A DNA stretch of 9,731 nt, from positions 1-9,731 of the forward strand of contig CAZCKC010000132.1 of assembly GCA_964499235.1 (NCBI GenBank), written 5' to 3'. This stretch comes from JAFGRR01 sp964499235 (lineage in GTDB: Bacteria; Planctomycetota; Phycisphaerae; UBA1845; Fen-1342). Below, piece by piece: positions 1 through 7,038 of the stretch (the first letter of the stretch is position 1; every line of letters starts with the position of its first letter). The notes under the pieces are model-generated. The model saw only the letters and a program-made list of their open reading frames with translations. It made no database searches and was not told where the DNA came from. The translations under genes and the position numbers were made by a program.

Positions 1-17
1 CTCCAAGCTGACCGACG

Positions 18-1954
18 CTACGGCAGCCGGAGTTGCCGGATGTAGCGTCGCTCGAAGTTTGCGTCGCGGTTGAGTTCGACGACCTCGATCCGCGCGCTGA
101 CGAGCTGCAGTTCGTCGAGGGCGCCGGCGTCCAACAGCGCCAAATAGGCTCCGGCCAGCGAGCTGTTGCCGAGAAACTCGATCTGCTCCACCTGAAACCC
201 GGGCAGCAATCCGCATGCGACGGCGTTGGCCGGATGCACGTGCCGGCCAAACCCGCCGGCCAGGTACAGGGTCCTGACATCCCCAGCGGTCAGATCGAAG
301 TTTGCGAGCAGTGTCAGGATTCCGGCCGCGATGGCCGCCTTGGCCTGCAACAAGCGGGCGATGTCGGCTTCGCTCACGGTAATGGGCTGTCCGCCACGCC
401 CGCTGGCTAGCTGCAGCGTGCGGCGTGACGCGTTGGTGGTGAGCAATTGCTGGGCTTCCAGCGGCCAAACGTCCTGGTTGAAGCGCCCGTTGCGATTCAG
501 CAGCCCGTGGCGCCGACCTTCTCCCAGAATGTCGATGTAGGCCGAACCGCAGATTCCCAACGGAACCCCCCCCCGATCACCTCCGTGTGGACCGTCAGGA
601 GATCAGGCGAAAAGGACACGTGGCCCACGGCGCCGGCGCCCGCCCGCACGCCGCAGCTGAGCCCGCAACCTTCGAAGGCCGGGCCGGCCGCGGTGGCGCA
701 GGCCCGCAAGCGGCCGTCGTGCTTCAGCACGATCTCGCCGTTCGTCCCGACGTCCACCAGCAGGCTCGGGCCGTCATCGTAGACCAGCCCACTTGCCAGC
801 ACGCCAGCACACACGTCCGCCCCGACATAGGCCGCGGCGCTCGGGAGAACGTGCAGCCACGGGCCGGCAGTTGCCGTTGCTGGAGGGGCGGGCACGTCCG
901 CAGGCGCTTCGTCGTGGTCTCGACGGCCCACCGGGCGTGCGGCGGCGGGTGGCTGGGATGGTGGATCTGTACGCGGCGCAGCCCAGCGAACGCGGCGGTG
1001 CTCCAGAAACGCCGGGGTGAAGGGGGCGGTGCCCATCGGTCCCGGGTCCGCGCCCACCAGCAGGTGCAGCATCGTCGTATTGCCGGCTGCGGTGATGCCT
1101 GCGAGGTCGGCTGGGGATCGCTGGGCCTGCCGGAGGACCTGGTCGAGTAACGGCGCAAGCGTATCCCGCAGCAACGCCGCCTGCAGCCGCCCGAGCATCG
1201 CGGGATCAGCGGCACACAGGCTGATGCGCGTGACGACATCGTCGCCGAATTGCATTTGCCGATTAAACGCGCTTTGCTCTGCGAGAATCTCGCCCGTGGC
1301 CAGGTCGACGAGCAGCACGACCACCGTCGTCGTGCCGATATCGATCGCAGCCCCGAGCCGGGGGCCGGGGTCCACTTTCGACGCCTCGGCCACCTGCCAG
1401 CGCTGCCCGTCATACTCGAGCGCAACGTAAACGTCGCCATCCGAAGACAGGCGGGCGATCCGGGACGCCGCTCGCGCAGCGCACTGGACGGGGCTCTCGA
1501 CTTGCCGTTGGCCGGCCAGCGCGCTGCAGACCTCGTCCTCGGAGTCACCGACGGTGCCGGCGTGAAGCACGGCCGAGCGCCACAGCGGGTGGTGGGCGCA
1601 CGCCACCTTCAGCGTGAACTGCGACACGATCTGGGGCGCATGCCCGAGCAGGGAGCGCGCGGGAATACGGAGCGTTACCGGCGCCGTGCCCGTCATGCGA
1701 CACTGACACCCGCGGATGAGTCCGGAAGCGCCGACGGTCACCGTCCGCGCTGCCTGATCGAGGCCGACAAACCGTCCCTCTACGAGCTCGACCTCACACC
1801 CCTGGCACAGGCCGCGCTCACCGCACCGCGTGTTCAGGAAAATGCCCGCGCCACGCAGCACGTCCGTCACTCGTCGGGGCGACCGGTCGAGCGGAACCAG
1901 AACCGTCTTCTCGGCGTCCGGGAGCTGGATACGGAGTCGCGTCTCACCAGGCAT
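18..1954 (-). CDS. RACo-like [2Fe-2S]/ASKHA (DUF4445) reductive activator of corrinoid proteins, frameshifted
   Basis: The protein resembles RACo, which uses ATP hydrolysis and a [2Fe-2S] cluster to reduce inactive Co(II) corrinoid proteins such as CoFeSP or methyltransferase corrinoid subunits. Residues 1-90 form a plant-type ferredoxin domain with Cys44, Cys50, Cys53 and Cys83 (C-x5-C-x2-C...C). An ASKHA ATPase core follows, with AIDIGTTTV (203-211), ITAAGNTTM (287-295), VDVGTNGE (400-407) and ATAAGPAFEGC (420-430). A Pro/Ala/Arg-rich stretch at about 323-365 looks like an insert. The reading frame breaks at about codon 462, in a run of nine G on the coding strand (566-574 on the plus strand). 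It resumes as PLGICGSAYIDILG, the conserved RACo C-terminal block, and ends at TAG 18-20. One extra G or two fewer would restore about 645 aa, the usual family length. The ATG at 1954 is chosen because AAGGA lies 7 nt upstream and the ferredoxin domain starts there. It is the last visible operon gene, 110 nt after the RnfB-like gene. The family call is strong, but the actual target is unknown. Confidence 0.88.
566..574 (-). other. G9 homopolymer carrying the frameshift in the RACo-like gene
   Basis: The coding strand reads ATC, nine G, then TTCCGTTGG. The upstream frame continues as IGGGFRWESAV and stops at 497. The downstream conserved block PLGICGSAY lies in another frame. Seven or ten G would join them as IGG(G)VPLGICGS, which matches the family pattern. 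The homopolymer makes an indel error in sequencing or assembly the simplest cause. Slippage-based phase variation or a programmed frameshift cannot be excluded from one sequence. Confidence 0.9.
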
Positions 1955-2027
1955 GCACGCTTCCTTCACATTGGGCCGACGGTGTTTCGTTTCTACGCGC
2001 CATGCTAGCTGCTCGCGCCCGAATGAC

Positions 2028-2064
2028 CACGCGGTTCCCGGGTTCTGTCGTCGACGGCCGCGTG
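2028..2064 (-). other. Hairpin directly after the RnfB-like stop codon
   Basis: CACGCGG (2028-2034) and CCGCGTG (2058-2064) are perfect 7-bp inverted arms around a 23-nt loop. With one bulged base the stem can extend by two more pairs. The stem starts at the base after the TGA of the RnfB-like gene, in the 110-nt gap before the RACo-like gene. No T-run follows on the minus strand, so it is not a standard rho-independent terminator. It could be an mRNA-stability or partial-attenuation element, or chance in GC-rich DNA. Confidence 0.3.
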
Positions 2065-2922
2065 TCACCCACTTGCTCGTCCGTCGAGTTTGTGACGGTT
2101 CTCGCGGATGGCTCCGCGTGGGCCGACGTGCTTGATAATCCCCGTGGGACAGTTGTGAATTGCTTCTGAAATGTCTTGGTCATCGCCGAGCCTGGTGTAA
2201 TCGAGGATCGCCAGGTTGTCCTTGATATGAAAGAGCTCGGGGAGGCAGCGCTGGCAGCGGCCGCAGGCGATGCAGCCGCGCCGGCATACCCGTCGGACGA
2301 AGCGGCCCGGCTCACGGTTGGCGCAAGCGACGACGGGCATCGGGACCTGCTTGAACGGCACGAGCTCGATGAGGTCGCGGGGGCAGACATCCACACACGC
2401 ACCACAGCCGACGCACCGGTCGTAGTCGACCGCCGGCAACCCGTCGACCATCTGCAGCGCATCGAATTCACACACCTCAACACAGTCGCCAAAGCCGAGG
2501 CAGCCGTAAGTGCAGGCCTGGGTGGTGCCGATTGCGTGCGCTTCCAAACAACGACTGACGCCCTCGGTTGGCATGTGACCTAGCCGGTCCAGGGTCCCGG
2601 CCGCGCAGTGGATGACGGGTCGCCGCGGGACCGTCTCAATGACGCTAATCCCCATGATCTCCCCGATGCGGCGGGCGACGGCGAGGCCGGCGATCGGGCA
2701 GCCGGTGCACTCGGCCCGCCCCTCAACGACGGCCCGCGCGAACGTGCGGCAACCCGCAAAGCCACAAGCCCCGCAGTTGGCCTGCGGCAGTAACTCGATG
2801 ACCGCCTGGATGCGAGGGTCTCCATCAACACGCAACGCCTCCTCGGCGAACGCAAGCAGACCGCAGAGCACGATCGCGATGCCGAGTATCACCACTTCGG
2901 CCGCAATGACGGCATGAACCAT
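2065..2922 (-). CDS. RnfB-like membrane-anchored polyferredoxin
   Basis: This 285-aa protein has the RnfB plan. An N-terminal transmembrane helix (about residues 4-25) is followed by an Fe-S domain with NCGACGFAGC (Cys50, 53, 58, then Cys75). Ferredoxin modules come next: Cys137/141/147/151 (C-x3-C-x5-C-x3-C), Cys170/173/176/180 (VGCGACVDVCP) and a third group at Cys213/217/220/223/226. RnfB is the electron-entry subunit of the Rnf ferredoxin:NAD+ oxidoreductase, but no other rnf genes are visible here, so this is more likely a stand-alone electron carrier at the membrane. Placed just before a RACo-like gene, it is a natural candidate to supply low-potential electrons for corrinoid reactivation; that is inference. 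The C-terminal module keeps NCPTG (Cys258) but has lost the CxxCxxC expected near residues 241-248. The ATG at 2922 is preferred over the GTG at 2970 because it starts just before the membrane helix, as in RnfB; its ribosome-binding site is weak. The stop is TGA 2065-2067. Confidence 0.88.
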   Translation of the reverse strand: MVHAVIAAEVVILGIAIVLCGLLAFAEEALRVDGDPRIQAVIELLPQANCGACGFAGCRTFARAVVEGRAECTGCPIAGLAVARRIGEIMGISVIETVPRRPVIHCAAGTLDRLGHMPTEGVSRCLEAHAIGTTQACTYGCLGFGDCVEVCEFDALQMVDGLPAVDYDRCVGCGACVDVCPRDLIELVPFKQVPMPVVACANREPGRFVRRVCRRGCIACGRCQRCLPELFHIKDNLAILDYTRLGDDQDISEAIHNCPTGIIKHVGPRGAIRENRHKLDGRASG

Positions 2923-2990
2923 CTGCGCCCACCCCGCGCGGCGTGTCGCCCCTTGGGACCGCAACGCCACTGCTCGAGGGAACCCGGCCC

Positions 2991-3389
2991 CTACATCGGC
3001 GCACAGATCGCCTGAACCAGCATGCGCAACTGAGCCATGGTCACCAGGTGGTGAGCGCGAATGCGCTCGTGCGCTTGGCGCTGCTGGCGACGCACTTCAG
3101 CAAGCTGCTGATGGCTGCTGGCGAGCTCCTCTTCCCGCTCGCCAGCCACACCCTCGTCACGCAGGCGCCGCGCATGTTCCAGGAATCGCTCCTCCTGCGT
3201 TGCGATGGCTTCCGCGTGGCGTCGCACCGCGTCACCATGCTCGGTACAGCGCCGCTCCAGTTCGTGCATCTCCGCCAAGGCGGACTGGTGCTCGGTTTGC
3301 CAGTGGCTCACATCGCGGAACCACTGCACGTGCTCATCCTCCCAATGGTCAAGATCGCGCCGCATGTCTGAATAACTGACAGTGGTCAT
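2991..3389 (-). CDS. His/Glu-rich helical protein of unknown function
   Basis: I do not recognise the family. The 132-aa product is almost entirely predicted helix or coiled coil, rich in Glu, Arg, Gln and His. It has 12 His (15, 20, 29, 34, 42, 51, 58, 72, 93, 107, 113, 114), several in E/H pairs such as EDEH, MHELE and FLEH. There is no signal peptide or membrane segment, and only two Cys (48 and 129). The ATG at 3389 is chosen because GGAGG sits 6 nt upstream; a GTG one codon earlier is possible. The start shares its A with the upstream Mrp stop (TGATG), which implies translational coupling. It is 68 nt ahead of the RnfB-like gene. The His/Glu content could bind metal, as in small helical-bundle proteins, but no diagnostic hemerythrin or ferritin motif is visible. 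It may be a scaffold or adaptor for the Mrp ATPase or the RnfB-like protein. The gene is certain; the role is not. Confidence 0.8.
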   Translation of the reverse strand: MTTVSYSDMRRDLDHWEDEHVQWFRDVSHWQTEHQSALAEMHELERRCTEHGDAVRRHAEAIATQEERFLEHARRLRDEGVAGEREEELASSHQQLAEVRRQQRQAHERIRAHHLVTMAQLRMLVQAICAPM

Positions 3390-4315
3390 CACGCACCTCC
3401 ATTCGTATCAGCTTGCTCCAGAGCCCGCGGATCGCTTTCTGGGCGCCGCCAGCTGCCCGATAGCGACAGCCCCGCGGTGCGCGGGGCGAGGCCGGCGGCA
3501 ATCGTCGCAAAACACCGCGCGGCCGGGCTGGCCGTACCGGCCTCGGAAAGCGTCCGCCCCTCATCACCGCCCTGCACGATGTCGGGGTCGATCGGAACCG
3601 TCCCCAGCAGCGGCACGCCAGCCTCCTGTGCCAGCCGCCGCCCGCCACCGCACTTGAAAAGGTCGATCTGTTGCCCGCAACGGGGGCAGATCAATCCGCT
3701 CATGTTCTCCACGATCCCGGCGATCCCGATGTCGAGCGCGCGACAGAACGAAACGCAGCGCCGCACGTCTGCAAGTGCTAACTCCTGCGGCGTCGTGACG
3801 ATGACGGCGCGGGCCGGCTTGCCGACCAGCTCGGCGATCGCGAGCGGTTCGTCGCCCGTACCGGGCGGTGAGTCCACGACGAGGTAGTCGAGCTCGCCCC
3901 ACGCAACGTCCTTCAAGAATTGCCGGATCGCGTTGAACTTCCGCGGGCCGCGCCAGATCACGGGCGCCCGTTCGTCCGGCAGAAAGAACCCGATTGAGAT
4001 CACCTTCAAATTCTGGTTCAGCATGACCGGCGCGAGCAGACCGCCATCGATTCGCGGCTGTTGGTACTCCAGTCCGAGCAGCTTTGGAATGCTGGGACCG
4101 TGAATGTCAATGTCCAGCAGTCCAACCTTGAAGCCGGTGGCAGCCAACGTCACGGCCAAGTTGGCTGCCACCGTGCTCTTTCCAACTCCCCCCTTCCCGG
4201 AGAGCACCAGCACCTTCTGATGAATCCGCTCCATATGATGCTGCAGAATCTCGTTTTCCAGTTCCCGTTCTGGATTGGTCTGCATCGTTCCCGCACGGGG
4301 ACGGCGATCAGTCAT
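3389..4315 (-). CDS. Mrp/NBP35-family P-loop ATPase (iron-sulfur or metal-cluster carrier)
   Basis: Mrp/NBP35/ApbC proteins are cytoplasmic ATPases that bind and transfer [4Fe-4S] clusters. This 308-aa protein shows the deviant Walker A SGKGGVGKST (39-48), LLDIDIHGPSIPKLLG (67-81), WRGP (121-124) and the switch block VDSPPGTGDE (147-156). NMSGLICPRCG (204-214) carries the paired cluster-binding Cys210 and Cys213, and FKCGGGRRLA (220-229) follows. It lacks the N-terminal MIP18-like domain of E. coli-type Mrp and the N-terminal Cys cluster of eukaryotic Nbp35, and carries a Gly/Ser/Arg-rich tail of about 30 residues. ORP-type operons also encode MinD/Mrp-like ATPases. The ATG at 4315 has GAGGAG 6 nt upstream and overlaps the stop of the preceding small gene as ATGA. 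Its own TGA (3389-3391) overlaps the next start. It probably loads a metal cluster onto a partner encoded in this operon. Confidence 0.95.
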   Translation of the reverse strand: MTDRRPRAGTMQTNPERELENEILQHHMERIHQKVLVLSGKGGVGKSTVAANLAVTLAATGFKVGLLDIDIHGPSIPKLLGLEYQQPRIDGGLLAPVMLNQNLKVISIGFFLPDERAPVIWRGPRKFNAIRQFLKDVAWGELDYLVVDSPPGTGDEPLAIAELVGKPARAVIVTTPQELALADVRRCVSFCRALDIGIAGIVENMSGLICPRCGQQIDLFKCGGGRRLAQEAGVPLLGTVPIDPDIVQGGDEGRTLSEAGTASPAARCFATIAAGLAPRTAGLSLSGSWRRPESDPRALEQADTNGGA

Positions 4316-4512
4316 GGTGTGCTCCTCGGTTGCCGGGTCCGCTGACGAAGGCAATGCGTTTCGCAACGTGTGCCTACACCACCACACGTCACGTCGTCGG
4401 TGTTCACATCACAGTTGCCCGGCGCCGGCTCACCCACGAGCGCCACGAACGGGGCCGTGCTGCGCAGCCTGCCGCGACCACCCGCGCCGCTGATGTCCGT
4501 ACATTCGTTCAT
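4312..4512 (-). CDS. Small Cys-containing protein, unknown function
   Basis: This 66-aa reading frame fills the gap between the radical SAM and Mrp genes. Its ATG (4512-4510) overlaps the radical SAM TGA as ATGA, and its own TGA (4314-4312) overlaps the Mrp ATG as ATGA. A purine-rich AGGGG lies 8 nt before the ATG. Two tight overlaps at both ends are unlikely by chance and argue for a translated, coupled gene. The product has Cys at 4, 34, 43, 50 and 54, the last four spaced C-x8-C-x6-C-x3-C, so it might bind a metal or cluster. The N-terminal third is Gly/Arg-rich and the C-terminus basic; no membrane segment is visible. I recognise no family. The alternative is that ribosomes merely translate through a non-functional spacer to couple Mrp to the upstream gene. 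Confidence 0.55.
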   Translation of the reverse strand: MNECTDISGAGGRGRLRSTAPFVALVGEPAPGNCDVNTDDVTCGGVGTRCETHCLRQRTRQPRSTP

Positions 4513-5495
4513 GCTCGCTGCCCCTTCGAAGCCGGTGTCAAGCCGCCCGATTCGACGTGGCCCGGCGCCGGCTGGTAATAGACGCGCCGACCGTACCGCC
4601 GCGACACGATGGTCTGGCTGCGGAGCAGCTGCTCGACCTGCTTTGCCACCCCCAGCCGGTGGGTTTGCAGCCCGGCAGCCATGTCATCGAGCGTGCAGGG
4701 ACGCCGTGCGAGCAGCGCGAGGATCTCTTCGACCTGCAGCGTGACCGTATCGGGGGTATCCGCCGCCGGCCGTTCGGCGATGACCTCCGCCCGCGGCCCG
4801 AGCACGCGCGTGGCGTGCGCCAGCGCAGCGGCGGAAGCCGCGCGGGCACCGTGCTCGCTCGGCGGTCGAGCGACGGTGTTCAACTGGATACGGTCGGGCC
4901 CGATCGCGTCCAAAAGTGCCCTGATCTTGCGGAGCTGGTCGTCGGTTGTTGTTAACCCAGCGAGCAGAAAGACCTCGAGCCAGAGCTGGCCTGGAAAGGC
5001 CCGCCGAAAGGCGACCAGCCCCGCGACCATCCGCTCGAACTCAAGGCCGGGATGGGGGCGGTTCACCCGGCGAAACATCGCCGCGTCCCCCGCATCCAGC
5101 GAGGGGATCACGAGATCCGCTGTCTGCAGTTCCGACTGCACATCCTGCCGCCACAACAGCGAGCCGTTGGTCAGCACGGCCACCGGCCGGTCCGTCATCC
5201 GCCGGATGCCGGCAATCAGCGCCCCGAGCCCGGCCTGCAGCGTGGGCTCGCCCGATCCCGAGAGCGTGATGTAGTCCGGCGCGATGCCAGTCGCGAGCTT
5301 GGAACGGAGTTCGCCCAGAACGCTCCTGAGCGACACGAACGGGCCACGTTCCAGCGTCCGGTTCGTCGTCGGGCCGAGCTGGCAGTAGGCGCAGTCGTAC
5401 GAGCACGTCTTGTGGGGCACAAGATCGACGCCCAGCGAGCGCCCGAGGCGCCGCGAGGGTACCGGACCGAATACGTAGTGCGTGCGCCGCTGCAT
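4509..5495 (-). CDS. Radical SAM protein, COG0731-like, with C-terminal winged helix
   Basis: The 328-aa product begins with the family signature FGPVPSRRLGRSLGVDL (9-25). The radical SAM cluster motif CSYDCAYC follows (Cys31, Cys35, Cys38; C-x3-C-x2-C), then TLSGSGEPTL, the SAM-binding glycine motif. Radical SAM enzymes use this [4Fe-4S] cluster and S-adenosylmethionine to make a 5'-deoxyadenosyl radical. COG0731-type members of unknown substrate occur near Mrp, DUF5320 and NifX-domain genes, and TYW1-like wyosine enzymes are distant relatives. The last 70-80 residues look like a winged helix (VEEILALLARRPCTLDDMAA ... VSRRYGRRVYYQP), which could bind nucleic acid or a partner. The ATG at 5495 is supported by GGGAG 8 nt upstream and by the start of the conserved domain. 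Only 29 nt upstream is known before the assembly gap. The TGA overlaps the next small gene as ATGA. The reaction is unknown. Confidence 0.92.
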   Translation of the reverse strand: MQRRTHYVFGPVPSRRLGRSLGVDLVPHKTCSYDCAYCQLGPTTNRTLERGPFVSLRSVLGELRSKLATGIAPDYITLSGSGEPTLQAGLGALIAGIRRMTDRPVAVLTNGSLLWRQDVQSELQTADLVIPSLDAGDAAMFRRVNRPHPGLEFERMVAGLVAFRRAFPGQLWLEVFLLAGLTTTDDQLRKIRALLDAIGPDRIQLNTVARPPSEHGARAASAAALAHATRVLGPRAEVIAERPAADTPDTVTLQVEEILALLARRPCTLDDMAAGLQTHRLGVAKQVEQLLRSQTIVSRRYGRRVYYQPAPGHVESGGLTPASKGQRA

Positions 5496-5524
5496 GTTAG
5501 CTGCTCCCACACAAGCAATTACCA

Positions 5525-5624
5525 NNNNNNNNNNNNNNNNNNNNNNNNNNNNNNNNNNNNNNNNNNNNNNNNNNNNNNNNNNNNNNNNNNNNNNNNNNNN
5601 NNNNNNNNNNNNNNNNNNNNNNNN
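5525..5624. other. Assembly gap (100 N)
   Basis: Exactly 100 undetermined bases, the usual placeholder for a scaffold join of unknown length. It removes the 3' end of the DUF5320 gene and most of the spacer before the radical SAM gene. Any reading frame drawn across it, such as DUF5320 fused to radical SAM, is an artefact. One or more whole genes could be missing here. Confidence 0.98.
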
Positions 5625-6008
5625 CGCTTGCCCGTCGAGCTCGTTGATGCGCCGCCGGAGGTGCTCAACCTTCTGCTCCAGACACTGCAGGTCCGTCCGC
5701 AACACGCCCAGTTCGTGCTCGGAGGCGAGCGCTAGCATGTTGTCGGCGCTGGCGTGATGCTCGACCTTCCACCACCCGCGCCCACGCCGGCCACGCTTTC
5801 GACCGGCCGACTCGGTGTCGGCATGGCCATGGTGCTGGCCGTGCCCACCGCGCCCCCCTCCGAACTCGTTACCACGGCCCGCGCCGCGGCGTCTGCCACC
5901 CGGAACCGGGTTGGCGTAACCGGGTCGGTCGTAGCCCGCGCAGCGGCCGGCCGCGCGGCCGGTTCTGGGTCCTTGTCCAAGCGGTCCCGTGTGATCGTCA
6001 CCAGGCAT
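5625..6008 (-). CDS. DUF5320-family protein, 3' end lost in the assembly gap
   Basis: The first 128 residues are present. The N-terminus has the DUF5320 pattern MPGDDHTGPLGQGPRTGRAA, then CAGYDRPGYANPVPG, a Gly/Arg-rich low-complexity stretch with a His patch (HGQHHGH, about 56-62), and a basic GRKRGRRGRGWW segment. From about residue 95 it becomes a Leu-heptad coiled coil (LRTDLQCLEQKVEHLRRRINELDG), as the family usually does. The family has no known activity but is a regular neighbour of NifX-domain, Mrp and radical SAM genes in anaerobes. The ATG at 6008 is chosen because GGGGAG lies 7 nt upstream and the motif begins there; an in-frame ATG at 6059 is too far upstream. Family members usually end soon after the coiled coil, so probably only a short tail is missing. 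The His patch might bind metal, but that is speculation. Confidence 0.85.
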
Positions 6009-6103
6009 GTTGTCACTCCCCTGTTGCAGAACGTCATTGTTGCTGACCGACGGCCACATCGCCCGTGGCAGCCGGTGTCTTGCAGTTTCTCGCGGCCGCT
6101 GCT
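6009..6103 (-). other. 95-nt spacer between the DUF89 and DUF5320 genes
   Basis: It holds only the ribosome-binding site of the DUF5320 gene near its end. A stretch on the minus strand has GG-N10-GC spacing (TGGCCGTCGGTCAGCA), but it lacks the CAC and TT of a sigma54 promoter, so I do not call a promoter. No terminator hairpin is evident, which is compatible with continued operon transcription. Confidence 0.5.
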
Positions 6104-7012
6104 TCAGCGCGACAGGACCGCCGTCGCCCCCGCAGGGCCCGCCGTCGCGCGAGCCGGCAGGTCAAGCGACCGACGCAGCACCATGCTTCTCAGCCCGCAA
6201 CCCACCTCGCGCGCGATGACAGGGCACTTCACCATAAATGCAAAGAAGATGTCCTTCTGCACCTCGCTTAACGTTTCGAAGTTGCCCTGCCCTTTCGCGA
6301 CGACCAGGTCAGCTGCATCAAAGCGCCGCCGAAACGCGGCGCTGCAATCCTCCAGGATCGTCCCCGGTGCGTCCGAACCGTTGTCGATGACCTCGACCAG
6401 TTCCAGCAGACCCGCTGCTCGCGCGTCGGTCAGCGTGGCGTCATTGATGACGGGCGCCCCCCGCACCACGACGGTCACCTTCCCTAGCGGCAGCCGCTCG
6501 AGCAGCAGACGATCGAAAACCAGTTCACCCGCGTTGTCGGCCAGGAAGAGAATGCGCTCCGCACGCGCAACAGCGCGCTCCAGGGCCTCTACCTCGCCGT
6601 CGAGCGGTGCGTTCAGCGCGGCGTCAACTGCTGCCGTAATCTGCGCTTCAGTCAATGTCGCGTTGACCCCCATGTCGATCACATTCCCGGCGATCGTCAG
6701 GCGTATGGCTGTGTCGAACGGCGCGGCTGACGCGTCCACGCGGATACGCAGTTCCGGAAGGTCGCGCAACGCTAGGCCGTTAAACCGCGCCTTCGCCTCT
6801 GCGTACGGATCACCCTGACCGGTCCACTCCCGGATGCGACGATGGATGCGCTGCCCCATCGCGGGCGGGGGTTGATGCGGGTCGAGGGTATTGGCTGCGC
6901 CGAGCACTTCGTTGAACAGCCGCTCATGAATCCCCTCGTCGTCCGTGACGAGGCGCACGGCGTCCAGCGTTTGTCGCAGAAAGCAGGGAATGCAGTCCAG
7001 GTAGGTCTTCAT
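6104..7012 (-). CDS. DUF89 / ARMT1-like metal-dependent phosphatase family protein
   Basis: The 302-aa product matches the prokaryotic DUF89 family. The N-terminus has a CxxC (MKTYLDCIPCFLRQTL, Cys7 and Cys10), and later blocks are IAGNVIDMG (107-115), FLADNAGELVFDRLL (156-170), VRGAPVINDAT (183-193) and VAKGQGNFETL (238-248). The Asp/Asn in ADNAGE and the Asp in VINDAT are the expected metal and catalytic positions. Characterised DUF89 relatives are Mn/Ni/Co-dependent phosphatases proposed to clear damaged phosphometabolites; the eukaryotic relative ARMT1 was also reported as a carboxyl methyltransferase. The substrate here is unknown. A role in cofactor repair or metal handling would suit the operon, but that is inference. 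The ATG at 7012 has GAGGTGAG about 9 nt upstream, and the gene starts 26 nt after the NifX-domain gene. The stop is TGA 6104-6106. The C-terminal 25 residues are Ala/Thr-rich and not conserved-looking. Confidence 0.9.
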   Translation of the reverse strand: MKTYLDCIPCFLRQTLDAVRLVTDDEGIHERLFNEVLGAANTLDPHQPPPAMGQRIHRRIREWTGQGDPYAEAKARFNGLALRDLPELRIRVDASAAPFDTAIRLTIAGNVIDMGVNATLTEAQITAAVDAALNAPLDGEVEALERAVARAERILFLADNAGELVFDRLLLERLPLGKVTVVVRGAPVINDATLTDARAAGLLELVEVIDNGSDAPGTILEDCSAAFRRRFDAADLVVAKGQGNFETLSEVQKDIFFAFMVKCPVIAREVGCGLRSMVLRRSLDLPARATAGPAGATAVLSR

Positions 7013-7038
7013 ACTGATCGTCTCACCTCGGTCACGGC

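Noticed and set aside
1250..2008. 252-codon plus-strand frame opposite the RACo-like gene
   Set aside because: Antisense shadow; the minus-strand ferredoxin and ASKHA motifs explain the sequence.
6023..6045. Possible second sigma54 promoter before the DUF5320 gene
   Set aside because: GG-N10-GC spacing is present but most consensus bases (CAC, TT) are missing, and no palindromes lie upstream.
4509..6059. One continuous 516-codon frame joining DUF5320 to the radical SAM protein
   Set aside because: It runs through the 100-N gap, whose length is a placeholder. The two parts are distinct families, and the radical SAM part has its own ATG and ribosome-binding site at 5495.
5754..6818. 354-codon plus-strand frame opposite the DUF89 and DUF5320 genes
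   Set aside because: Ser/Arg/Ala-rich shadow of GC-rich coding DNA; the minus strand carries clear family motifs over the same bases.
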